A stretch of 64,000 bases of DNA from the NCBI RefSeq assembly GCF_036002945.1, contig NZ_CP108529.1:1922001-1986000 (forward strand), given 5' to 3'. The position numbers were made by a program, and so were the translations under genes. Position 1 is the first letter of the stretch; each line of letters starts with the position of its first letter. The stretch comes from Streptomyces sp. NBC_01224 (lineage in GTDB: Bacteria; Actinomycetota; Actinomycetes; Streptomycetales; Streptomycetaceae). Below are positions 17,374 through 26,737 of this stretch, one piece after another. The notes under the pieces were generated by a model. That model was not told the origin of the DNA. It searched no databases and saw only the letters and a program-made list of their open reading frames with translations.

Positions 17374-18723
17374 ATGACCGCACTCACCCAGCACACAGAG
17401 CAGTTGTCGACCACCACCCTGCTGCGGTTCGCCACCGCGGGGTCCGTCGACGACGGCAAGTCCACCCTCGTGGGACGTCTTCTGCACGACTCCAAGTCGG
17501 TCCTCACCGACCAGCTGGAGGCCGTCGAGCACGCCTCGCGCAGCCGGGGCCAGGAGGCGCCCGACCTGGCGCTGCTGACCGACGGGCTGCGGGCCGAGCG
17601 CGAGCAGGGCATCACCATCGATGTCGCCTACCGCTACTTCGCGACGCCGCGCCGACGGTTCATCCTGGCCGACACCCCGGGGCATGTGCAGTACACCCGG
17701 AACATGGTGACGGGGGCCTCGACGGCCGAGCTCGCCGTCGTCCTGGTCGACGCCCGCAACGGTGTCGTCGAGCAGACCCGCCGCCATGCCGCGGTCGCCG
17801 CGCTGCTGCGGGTGCCGCATGTGGTGCTGGCCGTCAACAAGATGGACCTGGTCGACTACGCGGAGCCCGTGTTCGCCGCCATCGCCGAGGAGTTCACCGC
17901 GTACGCCGCATCCCTCGGCGTACCGGAGATCACCGCGATCCCGATCTCCGCGCTGGCCGGTGACAACGTCGTGGAACCGTCCTCGCACATGGACTGGTAC
18001 GGCGGCCCGACCGTCCTGGAACACCTGGAGACGGTGCCGGTCAGCCATGACCTCACCGCCTGCCACGCCCGCTTCCCCGTCCAGTACGTCATCCGGCCGC
18101 AGACGGCCGAGCACCCGGACTACCGGGGCTACGCGGGCCAGATCGCGGCCGGTGCCTTCCGCGTCGGCGAGGCCGTCACCGTCCTGCCCTCGGGCCGTAC
18201 GTCGACGGTCACCGCGATCGACGCGCTCGGCGAGAGCGTGGACATCGCCTGGGCGCCCCAGTCGGTGACGATCCGGCTGGCCGACGACATCGACATCTCG
18301 CGCGGTGATCTCATCGCCCCGGCCGACGACGCACCGGCGGTCACGAGGGACGTCGAGGCGACCGTCTGCCATGTCGCGGACCAGCCGCTCACGGTGGGCC
18401 AGCGGGTGCTGCTCAAGCACACCACCCGCACGGTCAAGGCGATCGTCAAGGACATCCCCTCGCGCCTCACGCTGGACGACCTCTCCCAGCACCCGGCACC
18501 CGGCCGGCTCGTCGCCAATGACATCGGCCGGGTCGTCGTCCGCACCGCGGAGCCGCTGGCGCTCGACGCGTACGCGGACTCCCGGCGCACCGGCTCCTTC
18601 CTCCTGATCGACCCGGCGGACGGCACCACGCTGACGGCCGGCATGGCCGGTGCCTCGTTCGCCGCCGTGGCCGAGCCCGAGGCCGCGGCCGCGGCCACCG
18701 ACGACGCCGAATGGAGCTTCTGA
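17374..18723 (+). CDS. cysN: sulfate adenylyltransferase subunit 1 (GTPase)
   Basis: A 449-residue EF-Tu-like GTPase subunit of ATP sulfurylase. The G motifs are [15 protein letters not shown] (G1), [12 protein letters not shown] (G3) and NKMDLVD (G4), followed by two beta-barrel domains. It lacks a fused APS kinase domain, which fits the separate cysC upstream. The ATG starts one base after the cysD stop. Its TGA overlaps the start of a doubtful 33-residue ORF. Confidence 0.95.
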   Translation: MTALTQHTEQLSTTTLLRFATAGSVDDGKSTLVGRLLHDSKSVLTDQLEAVEHASRSRGQEAPDLALLTDGLRAEREQGITIDVAYRYFATPRRRFILADTPGHVQYTRNMVTGASTAELAVVLVDARNGVVEQTRRHAAVAALLRVPHVVLAVNKMDLVDYAEPVFAAIAEEFTAYAASLGVPEITAIPISALAGDNVVEPSSHMDWYGGPTVLEHLETVPVSHDLTACHARFPVQYVIRPQTAEHPDYRGYAGQIAAGAFRVGEAVTVLPSGRTSTVTAIDALGESVDIAWAPQSVTIRLADDIDISRGDLIAPADDAPAVTRDVEATVCHVADQPLTVGQRVLLKHTTRTVKAIVKDIPSRLTLDDLSQHPAPGRLVANDIGRVVVRTAEPLALDAYADSRRTGSFLLIDPADGTTLTAGMAGASFAAVAEPEAAAAATDDAEWSF

Positions 18724-18824
18724 TGAGTATCGACATCTACTCCACTTTCGCGAAGGAGGGCGGCCGCGTCGGCAGCGGCGCCCTCGGCAGCGGCCAGGGC
18801 GGGGTCGCACGATGTGCGCGATGA
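18723..18824 (+). CDS. doubtful 33-aa ORF overlapping the cysN stop
   Basis: An ATG at the last base of the cysN stop opens 33 codons ([14 protein letters not shown], then a Gly/Ser-rich tail). Overlap with the stop makes re-initiation possible, and an internal GAAGGAGGG lies in the right place to serve a downstream start. I do not recognise the product. It could be a translated spacer, a leader, or chance. Confidence 0.35.
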   Translation: MSIDIYSTFAKEGGRVGSGALGSGQGGVARCAR

Positions 18825-18922
18825 CGTACGCGCACCGCCTGCGCGCCCGCTTGCACCAACCGCACCGCCTGCACAGCCAGTTCAGACGAAGACCTGCCGA
18901 CTTCCCGGCCGCGTCCCCATAG
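18812..18922 (+). CDS. doubtful 36-aa Arg/His-rich ORF before the sulfonate transporter
   Basis: A 36-codon ORF starting inside the previous one ([10 protein letters not shown], later RLHSQFRRRPADF), with GGGCGGGG upstream. It stops within the base of a 9-bp hairpin, 46 bases before the lipoprotein gene. Position and basic composition recall the cys leader peptide, but the sequence is not the same family. Coding status is uncertain. Confidence 0.35.
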   Translation: MCAMTYAHRLRARLHQPHRLHSQFRRRPADFPAASP

Positions 18923-18938
18923 TTTCCGGGGGGACGCG
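18910..18938 (+). promoter_or_regulatory. 9-bp perfect hairpin before the sulfonate transporter genes
   Basis: CGCGTCCCC and GGGGACGCG pair perfectly around an 11-base loop, 30 bases upstream of the substrate-binding-protein start. It may terminate the cys operon or attenuate transporter expression. No T-run follows. Confidence 0.55.
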
Positions 18939-18968
18939 ATCACCGGGCCAACGAGAGGATGACCTCCC

Positions 18969-20084
18969 GTGCCTGCCCCCCGTACCACGCTCCGCCGCAG
19001 CCTCGCCGCTGCTGCCGCCCTGCCGCTGCTCGCCGTGGCGCTCACCGCCTGCGGCTACGGCTCCGAGGCGAAGGACGACGACTCCAGGAAGTCGGACGTC
19101 GCCGCCGACGCGAAGAAGCTCTCCACCGACACCGTACGGATCGGCTACTTCCCCAACCTCACGCACGCCACCGCGCTGGTCGGCGACCAGGAGGGGCTCT
19201 TCCAGAAGGAACTCGGCGGCACCCGGCTCAAGACCTCGCAGTTCAACGCGGGTCCTTCCGAGATCGAAGCGCTCAACGCCGACTCCATCGACATCGGATT
19301 CATCGGCCCGTCGCCCTCCATCAACGGTTTCACCAAGTCCAAGGGCAAGAACCTGCGGATCATCGGCGGCTCCGCCTCCGGCGGGGTGAAGCTGGTCGTG
19401 AACCCGAAGAAGATCAAGACCCTGGACGACCTCAAGGGCAAGAAGATCGCCACCCCGCAGCTCGGCAACACGCAGGACGTGGCCTTCCTCAACTGGATCT
19501 CCGAGAAGGGCTGGAAGGTCGACGCCCAGAGCGGCAAGGGCGACGTCTCCGTGGTCCGTACGGACAACAAGGTGACGCCGGACGCCTACAAGTCCGGTTC
19601 CATCGACGGCGCCTGGGTCCCCGAGCCCACCGCGTCCAAGCTGGTCGCCGAGGGTGCCGAGGAACTGCTCGACGAGTCGACGCTGTGGCCGGACAACAAG
19701 TTCGTGATCACGAACATCATCGTGTCGCAGAAGTTCCTGAGCGAGCACCCGGATGTCGTCGAGGCGGTGCTGCGCGGTTCGGTGAAGACCAATGCGTGGA
19801 TCAACGCCAACCCGGACAAGGCGAAGGCCTCCGCCAACGCCGCGCTCGAGAAGCTGACCGGCAAGGCGCTGCCCGCCGAGGTCCTCGACCCGGCGTGGAA
19901 GTCGATCCAGATCACCGATGACCCACTGGCCGCCACGTTGAACGCGCAGGCCGAGCACGCGGTGAAGGCCGGTCTGCTGGAGAAGCCGGACCTGACCGGC
20001 ATCTACGACCTGAAGCCGCTGAACAAGGTCCTGAAGGCCGCGGGCAAGCCCGAGGTCGCCGACGCCGGTCTCGGCGTCAAGTAA
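18969..20084 (+). CDS. ABC transporter substrate-binding lipoprotein, sulfonate/SsuA-like
   Basis: A 371-residue secreted lipoprotein with a twin-arginine-free signal peptide and lipobox LTAC (Cys28). The mature part is an NMT1/SsuA-type solute-binding protein: TVRIGYFPNLTHATALVG at the start, and IDIGFIGPSPSINGF and KIATPQLGNTQDVAFLNW further on. Linkage to sulfate reduction indicates aliphatic sulfonate or a related sulfur source. GTG 18969 follows GAGAGGA. The ATPase and permease genes follow on the same strand. Confidence 0.9.
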   Translation: MPAPRTTLRRSLAAAAALPLLAVALTACGYGSEAKDDDSRKSDVAADAKKLSTDTVRIGYFPNLTHATALVGDQEGLFQKELGGTRLKTSQFNAGPSEIEALNADSIDIGFIGPSPSINGFTKSKGKNLRIIGGSASGGVKLVVNPKKIKTLDDLKGKKIATPQLGNTQDVAFLNWISEKGWKVDAQSGKGDVSVVRTDNKVTPDAYKSGSIDGAWVPEPTASKLVAEGAEELLDESTLWPDNKFVITNIIVSQKFLSEHPDVVEAVLRGSVKTNAWINANPDKAKASANAALEKLTGKALPAEVLDPAWKSIQITDDPLAATLNAQAEHAVKAGLLEKPDLTGIYDLKPLNKVLKAAGKPEVADAGLGVK

Positions 20085-20126
20085 GCCGCCCGAACCCGAA
20101 CCCAGGATTCCCAGGAGGTGACGACC

Positions 20127-20915
20127 ATGGCGACCACCCTCACCAAGACCCAGGACCGTACAGCGGTCGGGCACGCCGCCCGTATCGCACATGTCTCCAA
20201 GTCCTTCGGCGGACCGGAGGGGCAGCAGCTCGTCCTGGACGACATCACGCTCGATGTCGCACCGGGCGAGTTCGTCACCCTCCTGGGAGCCTCCGGGTGC
20301 GGAAAGTCGACGCTGCTCAACCTGGTGGCCGGACTCGACCGCCCGACCGCGGGGTCCATCGAGACCCCCGGCGGGCGGCCGGCCCTGATGTTCCAGGAAC
20401 ACGCCCTGTTCCCGTGGCTGACCGCGGGCAAGAACGTCGAACTCGCGCTGCGGCTGCGCGGCGTACCCAAGTCGGAGCGCCGCACGGAAGCGGAGCGGCT
20501 GCTGGAACTCGTACGGCTGGGCGGAGCGTACGGGAAGCGGGTGCATGAACTCTCGGGCGGTATGCGGCAGCGGGTGGCAATGGCCCGGGCCCTCGCCCAG
20601 GACAGTCAACTGCTGCTGATGGACGAGCCGTTCGCCGCGCTCGACGCCATCACCAGGGATGTGCTGCACGACGAGCTGACCCGGATCTGGCGCGAGACGA
20701 ACGTCTCGGTCCTCTTTGTCACACACAATGTGCGCGAGGCGGTGCGGCTCGCCGAGCGGGTCGTCCTGCTGTCGTCCCGCCCCGGCAGGATCGCCCGTGA
20801 GTGGACGGTCGACATCGAGCAGCCGCGCCGTATCGAGGACAACGCGGTCGCGGAGCTGTCCGTCGAGATCACCGAACAACTGCGTGGGGAGATCCGCCGT
20901 CATGGCCAGCACTGA
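20127..20915 (+). CDS. ABC transporter ATP-binding protein, sulfonate/SsuB-like
   Basis: A 262-residue ATPase for the adjacent importer. Walker A is GASGCGKST, the signature LSGGMRQRVAMARAL, Walker B LLLMDEPFAALD, with the switch histidine in FVTHNVREAVRLAERV. ATG 20127 has a perfect AGGAGG eight bases upstream; GTG 20118 overlaps that site and is unlikely. The stop overlaps the permease start by 14 bases. Confidence 0.93.
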   Translation: MATTLTKTQDRTAVGHAARIAHVSKSFGGPEGQQLVLDDITLDVAPGEFVTLLGASGCGKSTLLNLVAGLDRPTAGSIETPGGRPALMFQEHALFPWLTAGKNVELALRLRGVPKSERRTEAERLLELVRLGGAYGKRVHELSGGMRQRVAMARALAQDSQLLLMDEPFAALDAITRDVLHDELTRIWRETNVSVLFVTHNVREAVRLAERVVLLSSRPGRIAREWTVDIEQPRRIEDNAVAELSVEITEQLRGEIRRHGQH

Positions 20916-21780
20916 CACGAAGCCCGACGATCTGGCCGGTCTGGAGGCCGGGCTCGACGCGCTGGACGCTGTGCAGGTGCGCCGCACCCCGGTGCGCGAG
21001 GTGCTGCTGCACAAGGTGCTGCCGCCCGTGCTCGCGGTGGCGCTGGTGATCACCATCTGGCAGCTGCTCGTCGAGGCCCAGGTCACCGACGACTACAAAC
21101 TGCCTTCACCGGCCGCGGTGTGGCACAGCGCGTTGGACATGTGGCTGCAGGGCACGCTGCTGGAGGTCGTCTGGACCAGCATCTCGCGTGGTCTGCTCGG
21201 CTTCCTGATGGCCGTGGCCATCGGTACGCCGCTGGGTCTGCTGGTCGCCCGGGTGAAGTTCGTACGGGCCGCGATCGGCCCGATCCTGTCCGGGCTGCAG
21301 TCCCTGCCGTCGGTCGCCTGGGTGGCACCGGCCGTGATCTGGCTCGGACTGAACGACAAGATGATGTACGCCGTGATCCTGCTGGGCGCCGTCCCCTCGG
21401 TCGCCAACGGGCTGGTCTCCGGCGTCGACCAGGTGCCACCGCTGTTCCTGAGGGCGGGCCGTACGCTCGGCGCGACCGGGCTGCGCGGGACCTGGCACAT
21501 CGTGCTGCCGGCCACGCTGCCCGGCTATCTGGCCGGTCTCAAGCAGGGCTGGGCGTTCTCCTGGCGCTCACTGATGGCCGCCGAGATCATCGCATCCTCC
21601 CCCGATCTCGGCCTGGGGCTCGGTCAGTTGCTGGAGAACGGACGCAACAACGCGGACATGCCCGGCATCTTCCTCGCCATCATCCTGATTCTGTTCGTCG
21701 GCATCGCGATCGACCTGCTGATCTTCAGTCCGCTGGAGCGGTGGGTGCTGCGCAGCCGCGGTCTCCTCGTCAAGAACTGA
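20902..21780 (+). CDS. ABC transporter permease, sulfonate/SsuC-like
   Basis: A 292-residue inner-membrane permease with about six helices and the binding-protein-dependent EAA-type loop near LRAGRTLGATGLRGTWHIVLP. The N-terminal 40 residues are cytosolic. It starts inside the ATPase gene, so translation is coupled. With the lipoprotein and ATPase it forms a complete sulfonate-type importer feeding sulfite to the reductase upstream. Confidence 0.92.
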   Translation: MASTDTKPDDLAGLEAGLDALDAVQVRRTPVREVLLHKVLPPVLAVALVITIWQLLVEAQVTDDYKLPSPAAVWHSALDMWLQGTLLEVVWTSISRGLLGFLMAVAIGTPLGLLVARVKFVRAAIGPILSGLQSLPSVAWVAPAVIWLGLNDKMMYAVILLGAVPSVANGLVSGVDQVPPLFLRAGRTLGATGLRGTWHIVLPATLPGYLAGLKQGWAFSWRSLMAAEIIASSPDLGLGLGQLLENGRNNADMPGIFLAIILILFVGIAIDLLIFSPLERWVLRSRGLLVKN

Positions 21781-21788
21781 GCCACGCC

Positions 21789-22553
21789 ATGTCCGCCCCG
21801 GTCCTCCTCGTCATCGCCCACGGCAGCCGCGACCCGCGGCACGCCGCGACCGTGCACGCGCTCACCGCGCGGGTTCGGTCGCTGCGGCCGGGGCTGCGCG
21901 TGGAGACCGGTTTCCTGGATTTCAACGCGCCGTCGATACCGAGGCTGTTGGAGCGGCTGGCCGCGAAGGGCGCGGGGGACGTCATCGCGCTCCCCCTGCT
22001 GCTCACCCGGGCCTTCCACGCCAAGGCCGACATCCCCACGGTGCTGCACGAGGCCCGGACCGGACTGCCTCGGCTGCGCATCCGGCAGGCCGAGGTGCTC
22101 GGCCCGTCACCCCTGCTGAATTCGGCACTGGAACGGCGGCTGTACGAAGCCGGGGTCCATCCCGGTGACCGAAGTTCGACCGGGCTCGTCCTGGCCTCGG
22201 CGGGCTCCACAGACCCGGAGGCGATCGCAGTGATCGCTGAAATCGCGCGGGAGCTGCGGCACACCGGTTGGTGCGCCGTGCGGCCTGCGTTCGCCTCCGC
22301 TGCATCACCCGCGGGGTACCCCCGCACCGAGGACGCGGTACAGGCCCTGCGGGCCGAAGGCGTGCGGCGGGTGGCGGTGGCCCCTTACGTCATCGCACCC
22401 GGCCGGCTCCCGGACCGTATCGGTGCGGGCGCCAGGGAGGCGGGGGCGGATGTACTGGCCGAAGTGCTGGGCTCTTCAGCGGAGTTGGCACAGCTTCTGC
22501 TCCGTCGCTATCACGAGGCGTGCCTGCCGCGCATGGCGGCACTCACCGCCTGA
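21789..22553 (+). CDS. sirohydrochlorin chelatase (CbiX/SirB-like)
   Basis: A 254-residue chelatase of the CbiX family with two tandem half-domains. The metal-binding histidines are visible in VIAHGSRDPRHAA near the N-terminus and in LLTRAFHAKADIP near residue 80. It inserts iron into sirohydrochlorin to give siroheme, the cofactor of the sulfite reductase in the same locus. It starts eight bases after the permease stop and is followed by a bidirectional terminator. Confidence 0.9.
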   Translation: MSAPVLLVIAHGSRDPRHAATVHALTARVRSLRPGLRVETGFLDFNAPSIPRLLERLAAKGAGDVIALPLLLTRAFHAKADIPTVLHEARTGLPRLRIRQAEVLGPSPLLNSALERRLYEAGVHPGDRSSTGLVLASAGSTDPEAIAVIAEIARELRHTGWCAVRPAFASAASPAGYPRTEDAVQALRAEGVRRVAVAPYVIAPGRLPDRIGAGAREAGADVLAEVLGSSAELAQLLLRRYHEACLPRMAALTA

Positions 22554-22562
22554 CCGGCCCGA

Positions 22563-22593
22563 AGTGGGCGCCGCGGGATGCCCGGCGCCCACT
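22563..22593. terminator. bidirectional terminator between the chelatase and the beta-helix gene
   Basis: AGTGGGCGCCG and CGGCGCCCACT form a perfect 11-bp stem with a nine-base loop, centred between two convergent stop codons (22553 and 22604). Confidence 0.8.
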
Positions 22594-22603
22594 CGGAGTC
22601 CGT

Positions 22604-25225
22604 CTAACCGGCCTTGGTCGTCGCCGTGACCGTGGCTGCCGGACCGGCCCCCGCTGCGGTGACAGCGGCAACCGTGACGGTGTAGGCGGTACTGGGGGTC
22701 AGCCCGCCGATCACCCGGAACATGCCCTTGCCCGAGGGCTGGCCGACCAGGGCGTCCCGCCCGGTGACCTCGATGGTCCGGCCGTCGGAGAGCGTCAGCC
22801 GGTAGCCGATCACCTTGGCGTCACCCATCTTCACGGGCGGGGTCCACGCCACAGTCGCGGCGTGGGCCGCAGTGCGCAGCTTCGGCCCGGTGGGGGCGTC
22901 GGCCGGCACCGTGGCCGCCGTCGGCAGGAGCGGAGCGGAGGCGAGGGACGGGGCACTCGTGCCCTGTGCGTTGGCGGCGGTGACGATGACGGTGAAAGGT
23001 CCGTCGTCCTCGGGGAGTCCGCCGATCCGGATGTAGGCCAGCCGCTTGTAGTCGGCGGCCGATGCGGTCGACGCGGCCACCTCCGCCCCGTCCAGCCGCA
23101 GGGCATGCGCGGTGTAACTGAGAACCGGTGAACCACCCTCTACGAAGCTGGGGTTGAAGGTGGCGTACAGGGCGTCGGCCCCCGCTGTGCTGGTACCGAC
23201 CCGTGACGGCGCCTCGGGCACGGAGAGCGCCCCTGTCCTGCGCGTGAGAATCCCCCGGTACGCGGGCTCCACTCCGGCGTTGTCGACGATCGCGGCGGGT
23301 ACGTCGGCGAGGGAGGTCATGATGCGGTTGCCGGTGGTCACCAGCCCCTTGTTGTCGCCGTCGCTCGTGCCCTCCTCCCACCAGTTGTCCTTGACGAGCG
23401 TCGGGTCGTTGTTGCCGAGCGTGTCGCGGTAGTCGGTGTGGCGGCTGGCGACATTGGCGTACGAGGCTCCGTACAGCACATTGCCCTCGACGGTCTCGTA
23501 GGTGCAGCCGTTGTCGGTGTAGACGCTCTTGCCCAGGCCCCACTGGTCGTGGATGACATTGCCGGTGACTTTCTCACCGTCGGCGAGCGATGTGCCGGTC
23601 ATGCCCTGGGTGTAGATGCCACCACCATCGTCGAACATCTGCATGTAGTCGAAGATGAGGTTGTCGCTCACGACGTTGTCATGGCTGGGGTTGGGCGTCG
23701 CCGGTGAGCCGATCTTGTCGGGCCAGCCTCCCCAGCCCATGGATATCGCGCTGTAACCGAGATGGTCGAGCTGGTTGTGCGCGATGGTGTTGTGCTGGGT
23801 GTAGCCGTTGAGGATGCCGACCGCCCCGTGGTACTCACGAGGCAGTCCATAGAGATGATTGTTCGTCACTTCCACGCCGCTGGCGGGGGTTTGGCCGTCC
23901 ACACCGCCGATCTCCAGACCATTGCCCGAGATGTCGGTGAAAATGCTGCCACTGACCTGGGTGTCGGCCGTACCGGTACCGAGTTCGAGTCCGGCTGCGC
24001 CCAGATGCGTGAACACGCTGTCGCTGAATTCGATGCGCTTGCCGTACGTGAAGGAGACATTGCCCGGCATCTTGGTCCAGGAGGCGAACGGGCAGGTGCC
24101 GCCTTCGACGAACCCGCACAATCCTTGAGTGGCCCAGCCGGTGGGTCCGGTAATGGTGTAGCCGGCCTGGATCTCGGAGAAGCCCTCGGGCCGCGACGGG
24201 GTCAGCCAGGTCGCATAGCTGAACTGCAGCCCGCGGAAGACGACATCGTGGACGGGTGCTGTGGCGGTGCCGCGGCCGTCGAGGAGTTTCTCGGCCGAGG
24301 CCGCCTCGACGTCCGCACGGCGCAGGTCCTCGCCCTTGCGCGGCAGGTAGTAGACGGTGCGGGCCGAGCGGTCGAGGTACCACTCGCCCGGCTGGTCCAG
24401 GAGTTCATAGGCGTTCTCGATGTACGAGGCCCTGCCGCCGTTGGTGAGGTGGCCGGGGCCGACCATGGAGACGGAGCGGCCCGGAATGTCGGGGAACTCC
24501 ACACGCTTGTTGGAGTTGTCCCAGCACGGCTGGACCATGGTGAGGGTGGTGCCCTCGGCCTCGGCGATCCGGCAGCGCGGTTCGGTCCACTGGCCGAGGC
24601 CGTTGCGTTCGACGTTCCAGAGCTCCTCGCCGCTCGAGTAGACGAATTCGGCGTCGGACGGATGACGCCAGTGCGCGAGGGTGTCCGCGGTTGTGGTGTA
24701 CCCGGTGGGTGTGACCGTCAGCCCGACGGGCACCTCGCCGCGTGCGCGCTGGGCGCGCACCCCGTCGACGTACAACTGCCGGGTGTCGGAGAGACCTTGG
24801 GGCGCGGGGGCCGAGTAGAGCCCGGGACGCCCACGGACCGGCTTCCAGCCTTCGACCTTGCGGCCGCCACTGATGACCGTGGATCCGGTCCCCTGCCAGA
24901 TGATCCTGTGGCCGTCGCGGCCGGAGTCCCGGGCGTCGAGGACGAGCGGCTTCTTTGTCCGGTACGTACCGGAGGCGAGGTGCACGGTGAGGTCGCCGTC
25001 TGCGTGCGCGGCCCTCGCGCGCGCCAGATCACGCGCACGCTGAAGGGTCTTGACGGGGTGGCGCGCGATGCCCTGCGCGTGGTCGTCACCCATGGGGGAC
25101 ACATACACATCTGCCAAGTGCGCGTCGGCCGAGTCGGCTCCGGCCGCGGTCGAGCTGCCGGGGACGCCGAGCGCCAGGACCACGGAGAGAGCCGCGACAA
25201 GCGCGGCTCTTCGGGATACGAGCAT
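22604..25225 (-). CDS. secreted right-handed beta-helix protein with two FN3 domains, probable polysaccharide-active enzyme
   Basis: An 873-residue exported protein. The signal peptide is MLVSRRAALVAALSVVLALG with cleavage near residue 28-32. Residues about 38-660 form a pectate-lyase-like parallel beta-helix: ADVYVSPMGDDHAQG at the start, then many NN/GN-turn repeats such as VTNNHLYG and VSDNLIFDYMQMFDDGGG. Two fibronectin type III domains follow (about 690-780 and 790-873). The architecture is that of glycoside hydrolases such as GH120-type enzymes, but catalytic residues cannot be assigned. AAGGAGG lies five bases before ATG 25225. A promoter with an overlapping dyad lies upstream. Confidence 0.85.
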   Translation of the reverse strand: MLVSRRAALVAALSVVLALGVPGSSTAAGADSADAHLADVYVSPMGDDHAQGIARHPVKTLQRARDLARARAAHADGDLTVHLASGTYRTKKPLVLDARDSGRDGHRIIWQGTGSTVISGGRKVEGWKPVRGRPGLYSAPAPQGLSDTRQLYVDGVRAQRARGEVPVGLTVTPTGYTTTADTLAHWRHPSDAEFVYSSGEELWNVERNGLGQWTEPRCRIAEAEGTTLTMVQPCWDNSNKRVEFPDIPGRSVSMVGPGHLTNGGRASYIENAYELLDQPGEWYLDRSARTVYYLPRKGEDLRRADVEAASAEKLLDGRGTATAPVHDVVFRGLQFSYATWLTPSRPEGFSEIQAGYTITGPTGWATQGLCGFVEGGTCPFASWTKMPGNVSFTYGKRIEFSDSVFTHLGAAGLELGTGTADTQVSGSIFTDISGNGLEIGGVDGQTPASGVEVTNNHLYGLPREYHGAVGILNGYTQHNTIAHNQLDHLGYSAISMGWGGWPDKIGSPATPNPSHDNVVSDNLIFDYMQMFDDGGGIYTQGMTGTSLADGEKVTGNVIHDQWGLGKSVYTDNGCTYETVEGNVLYGASYANVASRHTDYRDTLGNNDPTLVKDNWWEEGTSDGDNKGLVTTGNRIMTSLADVPAAIVDNAGVEPAYRGILTRRTGALSVPEAPSRVGTSTAGADALYATFNPSFVEGGSPVLSYTAHALRLDGAEVAASTASAADYKRLAYIRIGGLPEDDGPFTVIVTAANAQGTSAPSLASAPLLPTAATVPADAPTGPKLRTAAHAATVAWTPPVKMGDAKVIGYRLTLSDGRTIEVTGRDALVGQPSGKGMFRVIGGLTPSTAYTVTVAAVTAAGAGPAATVTATTKAG

Positions 25226-25261
25226 CTTCCCTCCTTGGGGTCAGTCTCGTCAGGCACGAGA

Positions 25262-25292
25262 AACGTAGGAGGGTTGACGTGGAACGGTCAAC
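25262..25292 (-). promoter_or_regulatory. promoter with overlapping operator-like dyad for the beta-helix gene
   Basis: On the minus strand TTGACC (25291-25286) and TACGTT (25267-25262) form -35 and -10 boxes with an 18-base spacer. A perfect dyad GTTGAC-N8-GTCAAC (25273-25292) covers the -35 and the spacer, where a repressor would block polymerase. The repressor is not identifiable here. Confidence 0.6.
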
Positions 25293-25380
25293 GCTTGGTA
25301 CAGGATTTCCGCCCTGATCCCTCACTTTCACAGAAATCATCGGACCAATGGCTATACGTGCCCGGTACAGAAGGTGGCAG

Positions 25381-26013
25381 TCAGCCGAAGTCGAGGCCGC
25401 CCGTGCGGGTCCGCTTGAGTTCGAAGAGGTCCGGATTCCCGGCAAGTACCCGGAAGCTGTCGAAGACCCGCGCCGCCTCCTCGCCACGCGGTACGGCCCG
25501 CAGGACCGGCCCGAACCAGACCGAGCCGTCGACATGGATCGTGGGCGTACCGACGTAGGCGTCCGCCTCCGGATCCTTGCCGGCGTCGTGGCTGCGTCGC
25601 AGTGCCTCGTCGTACGTCTCGAAGTGCGCGGCGGCGCCCAACTCGGCGGGCAGACCGAGCTCCGCGAGGGATTCGGCGATCACTTCGTCGAAGTCCTCGT
25701 TCTTCTGCTGGTGGATACGGCTGCCCATCGCGGTATAGAGATCGCGGAGCACAGCATCACCGTGGTCGGCGGCCGCCGCGACCGCGACCCGCACCGGACC
25801 GATCGACTTGTCGACCAGTTCCCGGTACCAGTCAGGGAGTTCATTGCCGATGTTGTGCAGGTAGAGGCTCATGACGTGGAAGCGGAGCTCGATGTCGCGC
25901 TGCTGCTCCACCTCCAGCATCCAGCGGGAGGTGATCCAGGCGAACGGGCAGGCCGGGTCGAAGTAGAAATCGACGGCGGTCCTGCCCGTCTCCGGGGTGC
26001 GGTGAGTGGTCAT
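25381..26013 (-). CDS. DsbA-fold protein, mycothiol-dependent nitroreductase (Rv2466c)-like
   Basis: A 210-residue thioredoxin-fold protein with helical insertion. The active-site region reads [16 protein letters not shown] near residue 20, and the cis-proline strand [14 protein letters not shown] near residue 160. The CPFAW motif with a single cysteine and a tryptophan resembles the mycothiol-dependent reductases of actinobacteria rather than disulfide oxidases. There is no signal peptide, so it is cytosolic. The substrate is unknown. Confidence 0.85.
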   Translation of the reverse strand: MTTHRTPETGRTAVDFYFDPACPFAWITSRWMLEVEQQRDIELRFHVMSLYLHNIGNELPDWYRELVDKSIGPVRVAVAAAADHGDAVLRDLYTAMGSRIHQQKNEDFDEVIAESLAELGLPAELGAAAHFETYDEALRRSHDAGKDPEADAYVGTPTIHVDGSVWFGPVLRAVPRGEEAARVFDSFRVLAGNPDLFELKRTRTGGLDFG

Positions 26014-26081
26014 GCGCCGAGCCTAGTCAGGCATTGGCTCACCGGTCTGGGCCATTTGCCGTCCGGTCAACTGGGCCACTT

Positions 26082-26666
26082 TCAGGCCCCGGTCCAGTGC
26101 GGGTCGCGGCCGCTGTGGGCCAGCACCCGTTCGAACACCGACGCCGATGCGGGGACTGTCACCTCGTCGGCGAAGCCGTCGTACTGCCGGTAGAGCGCGG
26201 CGGTACCGTCGACGACATCGAGGACATAGGCGGCCGCCGCGTCGGAGAGCCGGACGTCCGCTCCGATGGCGCGGGCCACGTCCCAGGTGTGCAGGGCCGT
26301 CTCCTCGATGAGCATCGCGGCGATCTCGGAGGCCGGGGAGGTCGAACCCCCGAGGTCGATCTCGCCCTCCCAGACCGCCGGGTCCGACCAGGCGGCGACG
26401 GCGCGGTCCAGTTGCGCCGCGTACTTCTGCGCCCAGTCGGCGTCGGCGGTGAAGTCACAGGTGGTGAGCTCGTCGGGGAGGTCCTTGCGCAGGGCGCGGT
26501 GCTCCAGGCCGTGGGAGGTGTACAGCACCCAGTGGTTGATGAGTCCGCGCAGGTCCCAGTCGCCGCACGGTGTGGTGGATACGTCGAGCTGTTCGGCACT
26601 GATGGAGCGGGCGATACGGGCCGCCTCGGCAGCGCATTCGGTCATATGAGCGTGCTCGTTCTTCAT
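26082..26666 (-). CDS. TIGR03086/DinB-fold family metal-binding protein
   Basis: A 194-residue protein of the mycothiol-dependent maleylpyruvate isomerase-like (DinB helical bundle) superfamily. Conserved features are the N-terminal TPCGDWDLRGLINHW and the metal-ligand helix ETALHTWDVARAIG. Members are numerous in Streptomyces and some transfer thiols. ATG 26666 is the likely start. It lies 69 bases upstream of the DsbA-fold gene on the same strand; both are linked to mycothiol chemistry by family. Confidence 0.85.
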   Translation of the reverse strand: MKNEHAHMTECAAEAARIARSISAEQLDVSTTPCGDWDLRGLINHWVLYTSHGLEHRALRKDLPDELTTCDFTADADWAQKYAAQLDRAVAAWSDPAVWEGEIDLGGSTSPASEIAAMLIEETALHTWDVARAIGADVRLSDAAAAYVLDVVDGTAALYRQYDGFADEVTVPASASVFERVLAHSGRDPHWTGA

Positions 26667-26737
26667 ACGCCCCACGCTAGGACGAGCCACTGACACCGTT
26701 CTTGAAGAAAAGCGACGGCGCCCCCGGACCTGTGGCT

